The notes below the pieces were generated by a model. It did no database searches, was not told the origin of the DNA, and saw only the letters and a list, made by a program, of their open reading frames with translations. Source: Pelobates cultripes (taxonomy: Eukaryota; Chordata; Amphibia; Anura; Pelobatidae). Taken from it: DNA of 64,000 bases. The stretch spans positions 132,361,371-132,425,370 of the forward strand of contig OW240916.1 in assembly GCA_933207985.1 (NCBI GenBank). Direction: 5' to 3'. This document shows positions 11,592 through 24,339 of the stretch, one piece after another. The translations under genes and the position numbers were made by a program. Each line of letters starts with the position of its first letter. The stretch's first letter is position 1.

Positions 11592-12588
11592 GGGGTTATA
11601 AGGGGAGGGATTGTACAGACATCAGGAGAGAGAACTGAAACGTTTGAAAACTGTTTTAGACATACCTCCAATGGGAAAAAAAATTAAATGCATGCATGTT
11701 TTCTTAGGGGGTATATCTACTAAATAGTAGGGGGTATATTTCATATTTTTTTTTTACCAGGAGTCCATGTCATTACTCTTGCTCATGCTTGAGAGGTCTA
11801 TGAATATGAATTGATGAATGCAGCATTCTTTATATTGCAACTCTTGTGGTTTTAAGTTTTGTTTATCAAGGGTGCCAATCTAAACCTGACCTAGTCAGAT
11901 AGACTTTTTCTATATGATAATAAGTATAATAAGTCCTTATTAGAGAATATTAGCAGCTCAGTTAAAGGGACATTCAGAACATAAAACCATGCATTAAAAT
12001 AGCTCCATTTAAGAAAGACTCCAATAACCGAATCATTATTTATCAATGTAGAGATTTAGAAATAGGATTTCTTTTTGCTTTTGGTCCCATAGTTACCTCT
12101 TGCAATAAAACCCCTACCAATGCTTAAAGATCATAATTCGCAAAGTATCACAGTCACTGCCTCCTTAAATGTGAAATGTTATCTCTGCCTCGAGTGCTTA
12201 AGGCAAACGTCCCAATTTAGAAAAAGTAGATCTCTGCAAACTGACAGTCCAAGTGGAAGTGTCTTGTGTGACCGTGACTTGCTGCAGGATATAATGCCAA
12301 CCTGAATGCTTTTTAATCCTTTAGATAAACGAACGGATGTAGCAGAAGTAATAAAGACAGTGTAATTATAGCTTCTTCATATTTCAGACATTTAGATGTA
12401 TTTTTAACATTGTTGTTCTACTTTGTGTCACAGAAAAAAAAAACTCTTTACCATGCCTTCCAGGCTTGGCAAACATATATCCTCCTTCCTCAACATAAAA
12501 TGCACTGAAACTGAGCGATATCATTAAAAAAAGAAAAACGATAAATAAAATTCCATCCAAACCCAGGCATTCATTTTTAATAAGTACC
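11592..12588. other. Right half of the split MITE, then unassigned sequence
   Basis: About 11592-11750 continues the MITE relative interrupted at 10204. The rest is AT-rich. A single MITE-type end, TTAAAGGGACATTC, appears near 11960. No coding feature is seen. Confidence 0.4.
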
Positions 12589-13085
12589 TGTCACGTATTC
12601 ATCCGCTTATAAAAATGTGGTTAATGGCATTTACTGTCCACACAGGAAAAGTTGTGCCGAGCAGCAACCTAATCCACAGAAGGTTTAATGCTGAGCAGCA
12701 ATTATGCAAATGGGAACCTGGTAACTGCCTTTGGGGTCAAATGCCAGTTACAGCCTACCAGATCTAGAGGAGGGGCATTTAGGCCCAGTTCTCATCCAGC
12801 TCAGTGCCCTGTCGTGGTTTCCCTTGTGGTTGACTGAGACCGTGTTATTGATTCTGGTTATTCTGGTATTTTGACTTTGGCATTGATTTTGACTTCCCTG
12901 TTTTCTGGCATCCCTGACTCCTGGCTTTTCCTTATCGTTGTGTCTCTTTCTGTTTCCCTTGACCTCGGCTATTCCTGACTATTCTTTGGTACGTTAGTCC
13001 GGCCATTCTAAGGTCCGGTATACGTTACCTATCAGTCCTCTGTGCTATACAATTCTACGTGCTGAATCATTCTGTAATCCTGACA
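12589..13085. mobile_element. Solo LTR with 5-bp TSD
   Basis: The element begins TGTCA (12589) and ends TGACA (13085), a TG...CA LTR with perfectly inverted pentamers. It is flanked by an exact 5-bp duplication, GTACC (12584-12588 and 13086-13090). The interior is rich in TGACTT/CCTGACT motifs, as in many vertebrate Gypsy LTRs. No internal region or second LTR is present, so it is a recombination-derived solo LTR. The family is not identified further. Confidence 0.8.
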
Positions 13086-13090
13086 GTACC

Positions 13091-14937
13091 CCAGACTAAT
13101 AGCCAATAATTATTGTACAGAAAGTTGTCATATGTCTGAATACTCAGAAACCTAGATAACAACGAGCAGAACAATGATTTCCAAAGTAAGTTTACAAATG
13201 ACATGAGACTGAGACATTAGGTCATTCAAATCAAACAAGAGTAGAGCTAGCGAACATATGCACATTTTTATTGGCATCTAATTTTGTGATAGGTATCTTC
13301 CTTTGGCCTCTTTTAGCTGGTTTCCCCATACTTGCTCTGCAATATATTCTCCAATAAACAAACAATGAAAGCAAGGTAGAGAGGGCGATAGATCTACCCC
13401 CGCATCCATGTACTTCTCTAAAGGTTTACACAGATCTGGGCAGCCAATGGGCCATGTATTTCCTGGTACATGCGTAAAGCAGTTTGGTAAAGCAGGAGTA
13501 CCATAAAGTAACCATGTCACTCAGGTGTTTAACCAGGATGTAAATTGCAGGCAGGGGATGTTATGTTGTGAGTAATTCACTGTCTGTTAACCGCAGAAAA
13601 GGAAACAGAACAAGCATGTACATCATGGTGAACAACTCTTCTGCTTCCCCTCAGACACCAGAAACGACATTTCCCTCCTCCTCTCCAGGTGCAGCAACAG
13701 TCCGACTCCTGCTCAACCTCTCTCATCTAATTGCAAATGAAGGAGAATAAAGATTACGGTTATTTTGAGTGTGCTAGTGTAAGTGAGTGTATAAATTAGT
13801 GTGAGTAATTTAGCCTTGAGTGTGATTTAATTTGTGTGTAATTTAGTAATTTGTAAATTAGGGGGGATGTAATTTAGACTGTATGTATGTGTATTTAGTG
13901 TGTGGATGTATGCATAATTTAGGTTCTGTAAGAATGGGTGTGCTTAAATGTGTGTGTGCAATTTATTTTGTGTTTAAGTGTGCAGGTGTGAGAATGTGGA
14001 AAGTTAGGTATGGATGTATGGCTCATTAAGTGTGTGTTTGATTCATAGAGTGTCTATTGTTGTTTTATATCTATTATATAGAGATATTTGTATATAAAAT
14101 CTGTAAAGGATGTGAGTGCGGGTGTGATAAAGTGTATAGGCTATGCAGAGACTGGGCCTAGGGCATCTAAAAATCTAAATACATTTCTGGGCCTTGTTTG
14201 TTTGTTTGTTTTTCTACTGACTCAGGTTAAAACCTGTTCCACTTCCTGTTCAAGCCCTACCTTGTATTGCTGATGCCACGCCATTGCCACATCTATGTCC
14301 TGCCTAACTAACAATTATTTACAATCATAATGCTATTTCAGCTGTTTAATGAGTGTGCTGGCGATACCCTAATGTAAAAGTAACAGTGAATACGCCAAAA
14401 ACTGATTCCAATTAGTAGTTCCATAGTGTGGTGTCCTGATAGGGAAGCAGAAGGTGTAAATGTTAGGTATGCACTAATCCTGCACATGCTCTCTATGATG
14501 CAGTCGTGGTGGACTTGAAAGTTTATTTTAATTATACCCCCTTAATAATCAAAATAATCATAATTGAAGAAGTACCAGACCTTATCAACAGTAAAACGGC
14601 AAACTCCTTCATGGATGGTATAAATCATAGCCATAGTATTTCTTGAGTTTCTAAGTTGTGTTTTATCTGTGTTATACTTTGGGACCATTGAACAAGTGCC
14701 TATTCTCCAAGGTATGACTTAATAGACAATAAAACATGTAACTGACAGACTGGTTCACATACCTAAATGGAGGTTATCCGGCGGTCTGCTGTATGTTAGG
14801 GGTGGGTCAATAGATGAGAATTTGTAGGGATGTAAAGTTGTTGTGGGTGAGTAAGTTTGCAGAAATTGCAGTTGGCATAAGAATTATAGTTGGGGAATGG
14901 AGGGGATTAAATATATCACAAATAATAAGGGGGACAT
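13091..14937. other. No gene recognised
   Basis: Short frames only. About 13760-14080 is rich in TGTG/TTTAG words, suggesting a degraded TG-rich simple repeat. No TE termini were found. Confidence 0.4.
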
Positions 14938-14975
14938 TGTGGTGGTGGTGGTGGTGGTGGTGGTGGTGGTGGTGG
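14938..14975. repeat. (GTG)n microsatellite
   Basis: An uninterrupted run of about twelve GTG units. The valine run in the overlapping frame is a repeat artefact. Confidence 0.95.
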
Positions 14976-16750
14976 GAGGATATTTAAACCATAGATTAGA
15001 ATTGGAATATTTAAATGCTTCATATGGAATTAATCAAAGATTAACTTTATTTAAAAATACTTACAAAAACATTTTTTTTTTAAAAGATCAAACAAATGCC
15101 TGCAATGGCTGTTGCTAAAAGCATGTACGTAAATCTTTATTTTACCATAAACAGGAAGATCATTTTTTTTTTATTAAATGGAATATGGGTTAGGGGGTTA
15201 TTTCCTGCAAGTAACCCCACATGTTATTGTGTCTTACATAACACGGAGAATGCTTTCAGCATAATTTGCAAAACTGTGAATTACCTACCTGTTAAAATTA
15301 ATCCCCAGCATCGATTAGATGTTTATGAGCTAGTTCATTCTTAAAAGTCTATACTTCGTTACACCTCTTCGAGAACTTCCAAATCCAGACTATATCATGT
15401 AATCTAAACTTTCCAGCAGGTTGTGGGTAGCTTCAAATGTACTCAAACTATGACTATGTGTTTATTAAAGGACAGGGGATTGTGATGAAGAAATAATCAA
15501 TATGATTTAGACTATATCACATCCTGCATTAATAATGGATCCCAACTGCTTGATTTTTTTTCCTCTTTTTTTATAAAAGAAGGCAAATAAACATAACAAT
15601 AGTTTTGTTTCTGCAAAACTATTGCATTTGTATGAAAGTCAAGTATTGATCAGTGCTGGTAAACACAAACACGCTATTAAATGCTTATTTCTACACAAAA
15701 ATAAAATTCTGAGAAATAGTGGCAGAAATTAACAAAGTAAGGACATCTAACTAACATAACACAGAAGAATGCACGCTTTGAGTCGTACACTGATGTGACC
15801 AGCATGATTACTTTGTGGCTTCATGTTATCATAGCTGTCTCTGATTACCTAGCAACAAAATAATACTTCAGGTGCTGGAGATAATACATTGATGCAAAAA
15901 TAATGGGGAGTTGTTAAATGTCACCTGAAACGAGTGTATCTCATGACAAGAAAAGAAAGCTAAACTGCCGCTTCTTCAAAAATTTAAAAAACAATGTGAA
16001 TTCTTAATTCTCAGCTGCTCGCTACACTGATAGGGTGACCAATCCCACCTACATCTAAAAGACAACAAGAAAATCTTTAATGGTACTTTAATGATTGATG
16101 GGGAATTGAAGAAAGTAAGTTTTTAACAGTGTTAAGATATTTTAAGATGTGCGAAGCGCTCCACTGTTTGGATTTTAGTGTAATTAATGTCTGCCTGCTT
16201 TAGTCTGCAGGAAAGGAGGGACATCCAACCTGGTATGCATTGGATTGAAAAAATGACACATCTACAGCAATTGTATTTACTTCCAATATGAAAATAATAA
16301 CACAGTGCCTTTAAAGGAACACTTCAAACACATGAAGCACTTTTCTTTTAAATTGCTGAAAAAGGCGTGCTCGGTTTCATTAAAGGGTTATTCCAACTCT
16401 TAAAACTTAAAAAAAAAAAAAATGGGCATTATTCTTTAGGTCCATCTCTCCCAAACCCTACAAAAAAAAAAATGTTATACAATGTTATACATTCCTATTG
16501 TTATGCTCATCAGAGCTTGCTTTTCTCTGTGTCCTGTCTTGTATGCGTTCACGTTTGGGTGTCTGGTAGGTTCTTAGGATCTTTTTAGTGCTGCAGCGTA
16601 CGTTGTGGGTTGGGCTTTTTGGTTGGATGTCCTAGCCTTTAAGTACCACAAGAAACAGAAAAATAAAAAGGAAACTTTTAAAGAAGTAAAAATTGAGAAA
16701 TAAATAAAAATAAATGAAAAATTATGTGGTGTCCTCTCTGTCCCTTCATG
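14976..16750. other. No gene recognised, low repeat content
   Basis: AT-rich and nearly free of recognisable TE sequence apart from one MITE-type end (TTTAAAGGAACACTTC, about 16311). About 15780-16000 is less AT-biased and could be tested for conservation. Confidence 0.35.
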
Positions 16751-16755
16751 TTTTG

Positions 16756-17349
16756 ACGTTGTTTTATGAACGGTTTGCGTATCTCTGTTTTGATTGTATG
16801 TGATTTGTGGGCTGTTAATTGGTTAGTCGTGGATTTTGAAGCCATGGGTCCCAGATCTTGCAGAAGTGTTTGGACGTTTTGTGAAATTTGGCTGTCAGGC
16901 TGTCCATTTCTTTTGTTTTATCTGGGGTTCCCCAGTTTACTGCTATGGATGGTCTAGTCACTAGTGCTATTCAGTTGGTCATTTTGTTTTGTGCTATTGG
17001 GATCTAGGGGAACCTTGGTGTGGAGGAGTTGTGAGGTCAACTCTGTTACCTCTCTCCATAGTAGTTGTACTTTTGGGCATTGCCACCAGAGGTGTATATA
17101 CGTTCCTCTCTGGCCGCACCCCTTCCAGCATAGGTCAGAGTCCACTCGTCTCATGTGAAAAAGCGGAACAGGAGTTAAGTACCACCTGAGCATGGTTTTA
17201 TAGGCCTGCTCCTTGTGGTTGACGCATCTAGAGATAGAAGCGGTGGCCTCCCATATCTCCTCCCAATCAGAGGGTTCATCTGGGGGTCCCAGTTCTCTCT
17301 CCCAAGCTGACACATATGCTAAGGTTCCTTGAGGGAGGTCTGTAGTCAA
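16756..17349 (-). pseudogene. L1 ORF2 C-terminal relic
   Basis: The minus-strand frame at 16954-17349 contains LCWKGCGQRGTYIHLWWQC, the cysteine/histidine motif at the L1 ORF2 C-terminus, preceded by a basic MLRWYLTPVPLFHMRR block. After one frameshift near 16955 the downstream part includes CKIWDPWL, the usual 'W.PW' end of ORF2. Endonuclease and RT domains are absent, so the copy is 5'-truncated. Sequence after the ORF (about 16640-16755) is A/T-rich and may be 3' UTR. It is a different and older lineage from the L1 at 19440-22530. Confidence 0.75.
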
Positions 17350-18258
17350 GAGGTTGCAGTTGGCCGAGATTTGGCCCTTGTGTGCTGCTGCTTCTATGCA
17401 TGTTCGTTCAAAAATGTTGTCCGTCTAGTGAATGCGGTTGCCATGTTTTCGGGAGTTGTTAGAAGAAGAAGTCATGAGTGTTGTAAGGGGTGGTGTGCTG
17501 AGGCAGGCTTTGAAAATGGGTATAAATTAACCTTATTACATCTACCTGGCTATCAAACAGACAGCCAAGAGATATTTATTCCTGTTAATGAAGCTATGTG
17601 AAACTAAACCCAAATGCAGGCACTTGCCCTGAGCTCTTTCATTTGAAATCATAGTTGGCATGGAAAATTTCTCCTTTTTATCTATTCTGTCCAAAAACTT
17701 GAAATTCATGTTGAATTCCCAACAATTCACAGTTTAGTGAAAATGCTTGCTGATCTGATAATAATGAACTAAGGTATAGAATAAAATGAAGTTGTTGAAT
17801 TTACACCACAGTTACAGACAACATAACATTGTATAATGTCATAAATTACTAAGAAAATCCCTGTGAAATGAGAATATGTGGAATATCCAGACACACTCTC
17901 TGGAAGGTGTTACTGATGTCTCTTGAAATCTTGAACAAAATCTACTCCCTATTTAGATTCAGGGCTCCCGGAAATAAAATTAAAAATAGGAAAAGGCTTT
18001 TACTCACCTTTATTCCAGCACTGAGATTCACTCCGTGCAGCCAACCGCTCTGCCTATGGTGACATTGCTGACTCCACGTCTTCTCATCCAATCCAATGCT
18101 TTTCATATGAAAGTATTGAATTCAGTGCTTCCCTATGATGAACACTAGAGGAAGTCAGACATCCTCATGCGATGCAGTCTTTTTTAAGCTATATTTCGAT
18201 ATTATTGTTTTTTATCTGCTAAAAATAAACTTTCGTATTTCTTCTAAACAGAATAGTG
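17350..18258. other. No gene recognised; one MITE-like interior
   Basis: The segment near 17990-18180 resembles the interior of the MITE at 23292-23751 (shared CCAGCAC and ATTGAATTCAGTGCTT-like words). A weak member of the TTTAGTGAA palindrome family lies near 17690-17745. Confidence 0.4.
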
Positions 18259-19239
18259 TTGTTACAAACTGTCATTTGTAACTGGCCCTTTAAATGACAA
18301 ATTGCCGTTCTTCCCTGGGTTGTGGAGAAGCCTATTTGCCAGCCTCCTTCCTCATGACTATTGCCCCTGGGAGATTGTTAAGACTTATGGACTTTTATTG
18401 GATGTGTATGGCCCTTTAAGACAGTCGGTGGGAATATTGGGGCTTTTGGACTTTTTATGGGACTGGTGCTGGCCCTTTAAGCACCTTTTTGGGGCATAGG
18501 GAAAATTGGGACACTGCCCCTTTAAGACGGTGTCCCCAGACGTGGTTGGGACACTGCCCCTTTAAGACGGTGTCCCAGTGTCCCCAGACCTGGTTAAAAC
18601 CCTTTGTTCCTAGCTATTTCCCACTTGGTTCATTAAATGGGGCTTACTGAACCAAGTACCACACAAGCGGACCCCCTGTATTGGGAGTATGTCGGCAATT
18701 TACCTTTCAGAAGCTGCAGTTAACCGCAGCTTAATTGACAATGCTGGGTGGCCTTTGTTCGTTTGCCGAACACGTGGCGGCGGCCATCTTTGTTCTTTCG
18801 CACGAGGTCAGCGGTATGTGTAGCCAAATTCATGGAACTAAAATCGGCTACACATTACACAAACACCGCTGAGCCCTACCTTCTCCCACAATGATTTTGC
18901 AGCCGCAGAGACTAAGTCCCAATTTTTTCAGCCTGAAATAGACCGACCGCACAGCCCAAATCTTTGGAACTGTTTTGGGCAGGAAAATGTGCTCATAAAG
19001 GGACCTCCAGCTAACTTTTTAACCCCTGGATGGATTTGGCTGATTTTTGGTTATGTATATATTTGAAGGTTGCTGATACTAAATGTCATTTTTATGGAGA
19101 TTGGATGTGTGGTTTTAAAGTTACAGGATATGTGTAAAAACTATATTTTACTGCCTGTGTTAATTATGTTAAACATTGTGTACCATAATTAGATCACAGG
19201 CAGAGGGGAGGATTTTTGTATGTAATTGCTGGGAGGTAG
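18259..19239 (+). mobile_element. Truncated long LTR (same superfamily as 57031-59925)
   Basis: Beginning near TGTTACAAACTG, the segment aligns along its length with the reverse complement of the LTR at 57031-59925. Shared landmarks are repeated CCCTTTAAGAC blocks, CGGCAATTTACCT, GGCGGCCATCTTTGTT, GGTCAGCGGT, ACCGACCGCACAGCCCAAAT and CACAGGCAGAGGGGAGGATTTT. It stops abruptly at about 19239, where a different repeat starts. It also keeps the intact site (GGTCAGCGG near 18807, CACCGCTGAG near 18865) where the other copy received a hAT insertion. Confidence 0.7.
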
Positions 19240-19427
19240 ACTGGCAAGGCGAGGTAGAAAAGGTAAACTCACCTTTTAACTTCACAGATGGGGCACCAAA
19301 CACTTAAACAGTTTAACACTGTAGTGTTGGGAATAAATGTTTTAATTTCAATTATTCCTTTAATAAATAAAGAATGCTGTAATTAAATTTCCTATGGCAG
19401 AGCATTAGATTGGCTGAGATCATCAAA
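19240..19427. repeat. Left copy of a permuted duplicated segment
   Basis: 19240-19388 (149 bp) matches 22888-23036 almost base for base, and 19389-19427 (39 bp) matches 22817-22855. The two blocks are in opposite order in the two places. The match includes about 25 bp beyond the MITE-like end CCTTTAA, so it is not two independent insertions of the same element. Confidence 0.75.
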
Positions 19428-19919
19428 CAAATATATATATTTTTTTCTCCCTCTCTTTTTTTTTTTTTTCTTTCCTTCATTTCAGACGTTACCAGCCTCT
19501 TATATTCTTTAAAGCTTTCTGCATCTCAGGCATTGGTATATTAGTCATCATCAATGTTTTCTCTCCCCTCTTCTTCCTATTTATATGACTTTAATTTATA
19601 TAAAACATTAATATTACTCATTAACAAAGAAAGAAAAAAAAAATACCATAACATAAAGCAGACAAAAACAACATTCACACACGATGATGAAACCCTCTTC
19701 CCCAGTCTCTCTGCATTGCTATTCATAATACTGATATATGAGAACACTTTTTTCTTTCCTCTTTTTTTTTCTTTTTCTTCTTCCTTCCCTTTTCTTTACT
19801 CCTCACCTTATCCCCCCTTTTTTTTCTTTCTCTTTACTTTTTTCCTACCTTTCCTCTTCTCTTCCTTTCCTCTTCTATGTATATTAATCTACTGCCGACA
19901 ATTTTTTTTAACCACTTAT

Positions 19920-20537
19920 TTATGTGAAATATTTTTTTTTCTTCAGGTTTCTATTCAAACCTCCCTCCATCCTAAATTGCGAAATTTGTAGGTTTTTTAC
20001 TATGTCCCAATTCGGTAGATTTTTCGTTCTCCACCTTCTAGCAATAGAAATCTTTGCTGCTATTAATGCATGGGTAAAAAAGTGTTGTAAATCTACATTA
20101 TACTGATAAATATTTAAATGTAATATAAGCATTTCCGGGGCAAACGGGAAGTTAGATCCGGTTACCATTTCAATTTTGGACAAGAACACTTTCCAAAATT
20201 CCTTAAGTGGAGGGCAACTCCACCAAATATGTACACAATCTCCCACTCCCCCTTCGCATCTCCAGCATATATCTGTTTTACTCTGGTCTATTTTGTTTAG
20301 ACGGCTAGGAACACAATAGAGTCTGATAATGATCTTAAAATGTAGCTCCTCTAAATTTAGGCATTTAATGCGTCTAGCAACTGTCAGATATGCTCTATTC
20401 CAGTCCTGTCCATCAATTTTTTGTATTTTTAGATCTTTCTCCCATTTTTTTATCGCCGGAAACATCAAGTCACCCTCTAGTTGTCTCAATAACGAGTTAC
20501 ATTTATTTAATAGGTTTTTCATGTCCTTTCCTTTCAA
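19920..20537 (-). pseudogene. L1 ORF2 C-terminal domain block
   Basis: About 205 codons are open. DICWRCEGGVGDCVHIWWSC is the L1 C-terminal cysteine/histidine motif, preceded by RLYCVPSRLNKI and followed by KISIARRWRTKNLPNW. L1 ORF2 proteins normally have 'IA..WK....P' just before the end. The frame is in phase to its C-terminus near 19920. Confidence 0.85.
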
Positions 20538-20666
20538 TAAGTTTCATAATTTATTATTTAATTCCCATTTCTCTTTATTTAGAGTTTTATTCAAATAGCT
20601 TTTAATCCTCATATAGTTAAATTTCTCAGTTTCCGGGAGACCGAAATTAATAAAAATTTGTTCAAT

Positions 20667-21500
20667 CTAATTAACCCTGGGTCTTGTTGTTATATCTTCT
20701 ATAGTTTGTATACCTGCTCTTCTCCAATTATTTAGTCTTATGTCTTGCATATTATTTTCTAGTATTGAGATCGGCAGGGTGTTAATAATGTGATTTTTAA
20801 ATGCACTTTTTTTAATCTTACTCCACATTCCTCTAATGGACTCTATTACCACACTATTAGAACTTGGTTGTCTCTTATTTGTTTCTCCTTCTTGAGTAAA
20901 CCAGAAAAGTGTTACTAGATCCATACCATCTGCAAGTTCCTTTTCCACCTCATACCACCTTTCTAGTTTGGCCCCAGCCAATTGTGAAATGATACTATGG
21001 AAAAGGATACTCACTTTATAGTATTGTTGTATGACTGGGAATCCTACCCCTCCCTTTGATTGATTAATCGAGAGGAGTTTTCTTGCCATTCATGTTTTTT
21101 TTGCTTGCCATATGAACTTAGACCAGGCCTGTTGTATTAATAGCAGCCAACCATCGTGGACACTCAGGGGGATCATTCTAAACAAGTATAGCCATTTCGG
21201 TAAGATGTAAGACTTAATAATATTAATACGGCCCCACCACAAAAATTCTAGATTCTTCCAACCCTTTAGGAGTTTATTCATTTTAATAAGCAATGGGAGA
21301 AAATTGATCTCTACTATTTTCAGTGGGTCAGCACAGATATTAATTCCTAAATAATTAAATGATTTTTCGACCCATGCGAAGTCATATTTCTTCATAATCT
21401 CATTTTTGTCTTCTTTATTTACATTTACAACTAAGATAGCTGATTTTTCTATATTTATTTTATATCCAGATACCTGGGAAAATCTTCCAATGATTTCCAT
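20667..21500 (-). pseudogene. L1 ORF2 thumb/connector block
   Basis: Two adjacent frames (20667-21089 and 21090-21500) cover the part after the RT active site. FNYLGINI is the conserved 'YLG' block, LKGWKNLEFLWWGRINIIKSYILPKWLYLF matches the 'W....LSL.GR...IK...LP...Y' region in order, and FIWQAKK precedes a stop near 21090. The stop separates it from QSKGGVGFP, the 'GG...P' motif. Confidence 0.8.
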
Positions 21501-21515
21501 AAGTTGTATTATAGA

Positions 21516-22202
21516 TTATAGGGTTTTTTGTATTGTTAAAATAACGTCATCAGCGTATAAATGTATTTTTATATTTTCTTTATTAAATTCAAAACCTACT
21601 ATCCTCTGCTCTTGTGTTATGGCTAAAGCCAAAGGTTCTAATGCCATGATATAGAGTACCGGAAACAAGGGACACCCTTGTCTTGTTCTGTTTAGCAATG
21701 AGAACCATACAGATCTGAAGCCATTTCCTACAACTCTAGCCGTAGGCACTGTATAAAGAGAAGAGATATTCTTGAAAAGTCTTCCCTCTAATCCAAATGC
21801 CTGACGGGTTTGCCTCATGAACTCCCAGTTGACCCTGTCAAATGCTTTTTCAGCATCTAAAGATAGGGCCAACATGGGAGCCCCCGATCTTCCAGCATGA
21901 TTCAAAACATCAATCAGTCTTCTTATATTATGGGTAGATGATCTACCTGGGACAAACCCCACCTGGTCCCTATCTATCACGTCTGGTATAATTCTTTTCA
22001 AATGTTCTGCTCTCATAGCCAAATAAAGCTTTATATAGGTATTTAGAAGGGAAATTTGGCGGTAGTTCTTAATTTTTTCTGTGTCTTTTTCTTGCTTAGA
22101 AATTGGGACTATATTCGCTTGCAGTAATTCTGCTGGAATCTTTTCAGTTGTTCCAAAGGAGTTAAAAACTTCGATCAAATCTGTTTTGATATTGTTTTTC
22201 AA
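21516..22202 (-). pseudogene. L1 ORF2 reverse transcriptase block
   Basis: RT motifs are in order: NYRQISLLNTYIKLYLAM (RT1/2), SLDAEKAFDRVNWEFM (motif A, catalytic Asp), RTRQGCPLFPVLYIMALEPLA (motif B) and IHLYADDVIL (motif C, YADD with both catalytic aspartates). The frame breaks just after motif C. Active-site residues survive, but flanking stops and the missing endonuclease make the copy non-functional. Confidence 0.9.
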
Positions 22203-22539
22203 AAATTTATAGAAGAGGTTATCAAACCTGTCAGGTCCTGGTGATGTTTTTTTTTTTAAAGTTTATTAATACAGAAGATCAATTCATCCTCCTTGAATAT
22301 TTTATTTAATTCTTGTAGTTGTAGATCTGGGATTTTGGGGATTTTAATAGTTTTTAAGAACTCTCTGATGTCTTATTTATTTGACTCGAAATGTTGTATA
22401 AATCCTGATAATATGTTTTAAAGGCTTCTCCTTTTTTTCTGGGTTTAATAAAGTTTCCCCATTGTGTACAATTTTAGTATTAACCTTTTTAACTTTTTCT
22501 TTCTTTAGTCTATTTGACATCAGAGCTTTATTTAGTAGT

Positions 22540-23012
22540 CCTGGTGTCTACAGCCTGTCCCATTCGGCTTTTCAATGTAAATACTTCTGTTTCAGAGAGA
22601 GAGGTTTTACATTGCTGCCTAGTAACACCTCTAGTGACAGTCACTCAGACGGCTACTAGAGGTGCTTCCAATGTCAGTGCTGCACAGTGTGATGTTCTGC
22701 ATTGTGATGCTAAATGTTCCCCATATATATGCACGGATTCAATGCAACTCTCTGAGGAGATGTTGATTGCAGCAGCACTGCGTTTTGCAGTGCGTGCACA
22801 ATAACCTCCCAATGCTTTCCTATGGCAGAGCATTAGATTGGCTGAGATCATCAAAATTGATGATCTCAGGCATGGAGGTGGGATCAGACTGGCGAGGCGA
22901 GGTAGAAAAGGTAAACTCACCTTTTAACTTCACAGATGGGGCACCGAACACTTAAACAGTTTAACACTGTAGTGTTAGGAATAAATGTTTTAATTTCAAT
23001 TATTCCTTTAAT
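22540..23012. mobile_element. T2-like MITE relative
   Basis: The right end reads ATTATTCCTTTAA (TTAAAGGAA in inverse), the T2 terminus. The interior has the CCTCTAGTGAC/GGCTACTAGAGG hairpin seen in the copies at 3753 and 23292. The left end is next to the L1 5' truncation and is not sharply defined. Confidence 0.5.
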
Positions 23013-23036
23013 AAATAAAGAATGCTGTAATTAAAT
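22817..23036. repeat. Right copy of the permuted duplicated segment
   Basis: Here the 39-bp block comes first and the 149-bp block second, joined by about 32 bp (ATTGATGATCTCAGG onward). On the left of the L1 the order is reversed. Confidence 0.75.
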
Positions 23037-23291
23037 CTCAAGGTTTTATGAACAATTAATTCTACTATTTATCCAAATCTAAAATATTGATTTTGACTTA
23101 GCTATGTTTATCATATAATTGGAATGCAGTCATTATGAGATGTAATTTAATTAACACTAATTATAGCCGTATTTTATAACAGACCCTGAGATGCTGTTTG
23201 TGATCTATCCTGTTACCTCATCCCATAGGCGGAGGGAAGGGAAAATCTCATATCCTCAACTATGTAGAATGGGGAGTCTGTATTCCCAACA

Positions 23292-23756
23292 GTATAGTGT
23301 CCCTGCCCTAACTTTAAAGCTGTCCGCTGTTGGCCGATTAAAGGGTTCAAAACATTTTTCAGCTTACCTCTTTCCAGCACCCAAGGCGCTGGCTAGGTTT
23401 CCTCCTACCGCAACGTCACGCCAATGTTGGTGGAACCTAATGTGCATGCATAGCGAGCACCGCACTCACATTAAAGCTTTCCTATAGGAAGGCACTGAAT
23501 TAATGCTTTTCTATGGGGAATGTTAAAGATTCTAGGGCAAAGTATGAGGATGTCCAACATTGTTTGAAGGAGTGAAACTCTGTTAGAAATATGGAAGCGC
23601 CTCTAGTGGCTGTCTGGAAGACAGCCACTAGAAATGGAGTTAACCTTACAATGCAATCATTGCAGTTTTGCAGGGTTAAACAAACAGGGGCACTGTATCC
23701 AGACACTTCCATGAGATCAAGTGGTCTGGGTGCCTGTAGTGTACCTTTAATAATTG
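23292..23756. mobile_element. T2-like MITE relative
   Basis: The ends read AGTATAGTGTCCCTG and GTAGTGTACCTTTAA. An internal perfect hairpin, CTAGTGGCTGTC/GACAGCCACTAG, lies at 23594-23632. It is non-coding and homologous to the copy at 3753-4217 through the hairpin and the right third. Confidence 0.55.
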
Positions 23757-24339
23757 CATACATTTCTAAGACCCCTTACTAAACAACAGAACGCTTATTC
23801 ATGACCATACCAACTGGCATATAATTGAGTGTTGTGCTCCTTCTAGTGGAAGTGTTTTCTAGTGCTGGTTGATGTCAATTCCACAACTAAAAAATGGTTA
23901 AATATATGAAGCAGATTGCAGTAAATTGCGTAGGCAATGCCGATTACCATCTTTATTCAGTGAGCTTTACTCTGCTAAGAAGTAAAAACATTTATTGTTT
24001 AAGTGCTGCCTGATTTCGTGAAATTATTTATTTTAGTTTTTTTATCTACGTCCTATTATCATTGTGAAAATCTCTTAGAAACATGAAACAATTCACTTTT
24101 AGTACATTTAATTAAACTCATCAATCTCTATAAGTTTATAATAAAAATGGCTTTATAAATAATGTATTAAGGATCTTGGTGCAATTGTAATCATTGTTTT
24201 AATCTTGAGCCATGCACTTATTTAAGCAAAGTTCATAAAATGTAATAACTTGATTTACTCTAAAAATAATTACTGGGTTATAAGGCAATTTTTTACATTA
24301 ATTTTTTTATAATGTAAAATTCATTCATAATTGTTACGC
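23757..24339. other. No gene recognised
   Basis: Very AT-rich with no motif or repeat boundary that I can support. Confidence 0.4.

Larger units (their letters stand above)
19440..22530 (-). mobile_element. 5'-truncated L1 LINE (minus)
   Basis: The element runs from a T-rich 3' end (pyrimidine tracts at 19440-19480 and 19750-19900 in plus orientation) through ORF2 C-terminus, connector and RT, then ends at about 22530 without an endonuclease domain. Coding sequence is broken into three blocks by stops and frameshifts, so it is inactive. An A/T-rich right edge prevents a secure TSD call. Confidence 0.85.

Noticed and set aside
19554..19991. 145-codon plus-strand frame rich in F, L and S
   Set aside because: Lies on a pyrimidine-rich tract in the L1 3' region; no domain.
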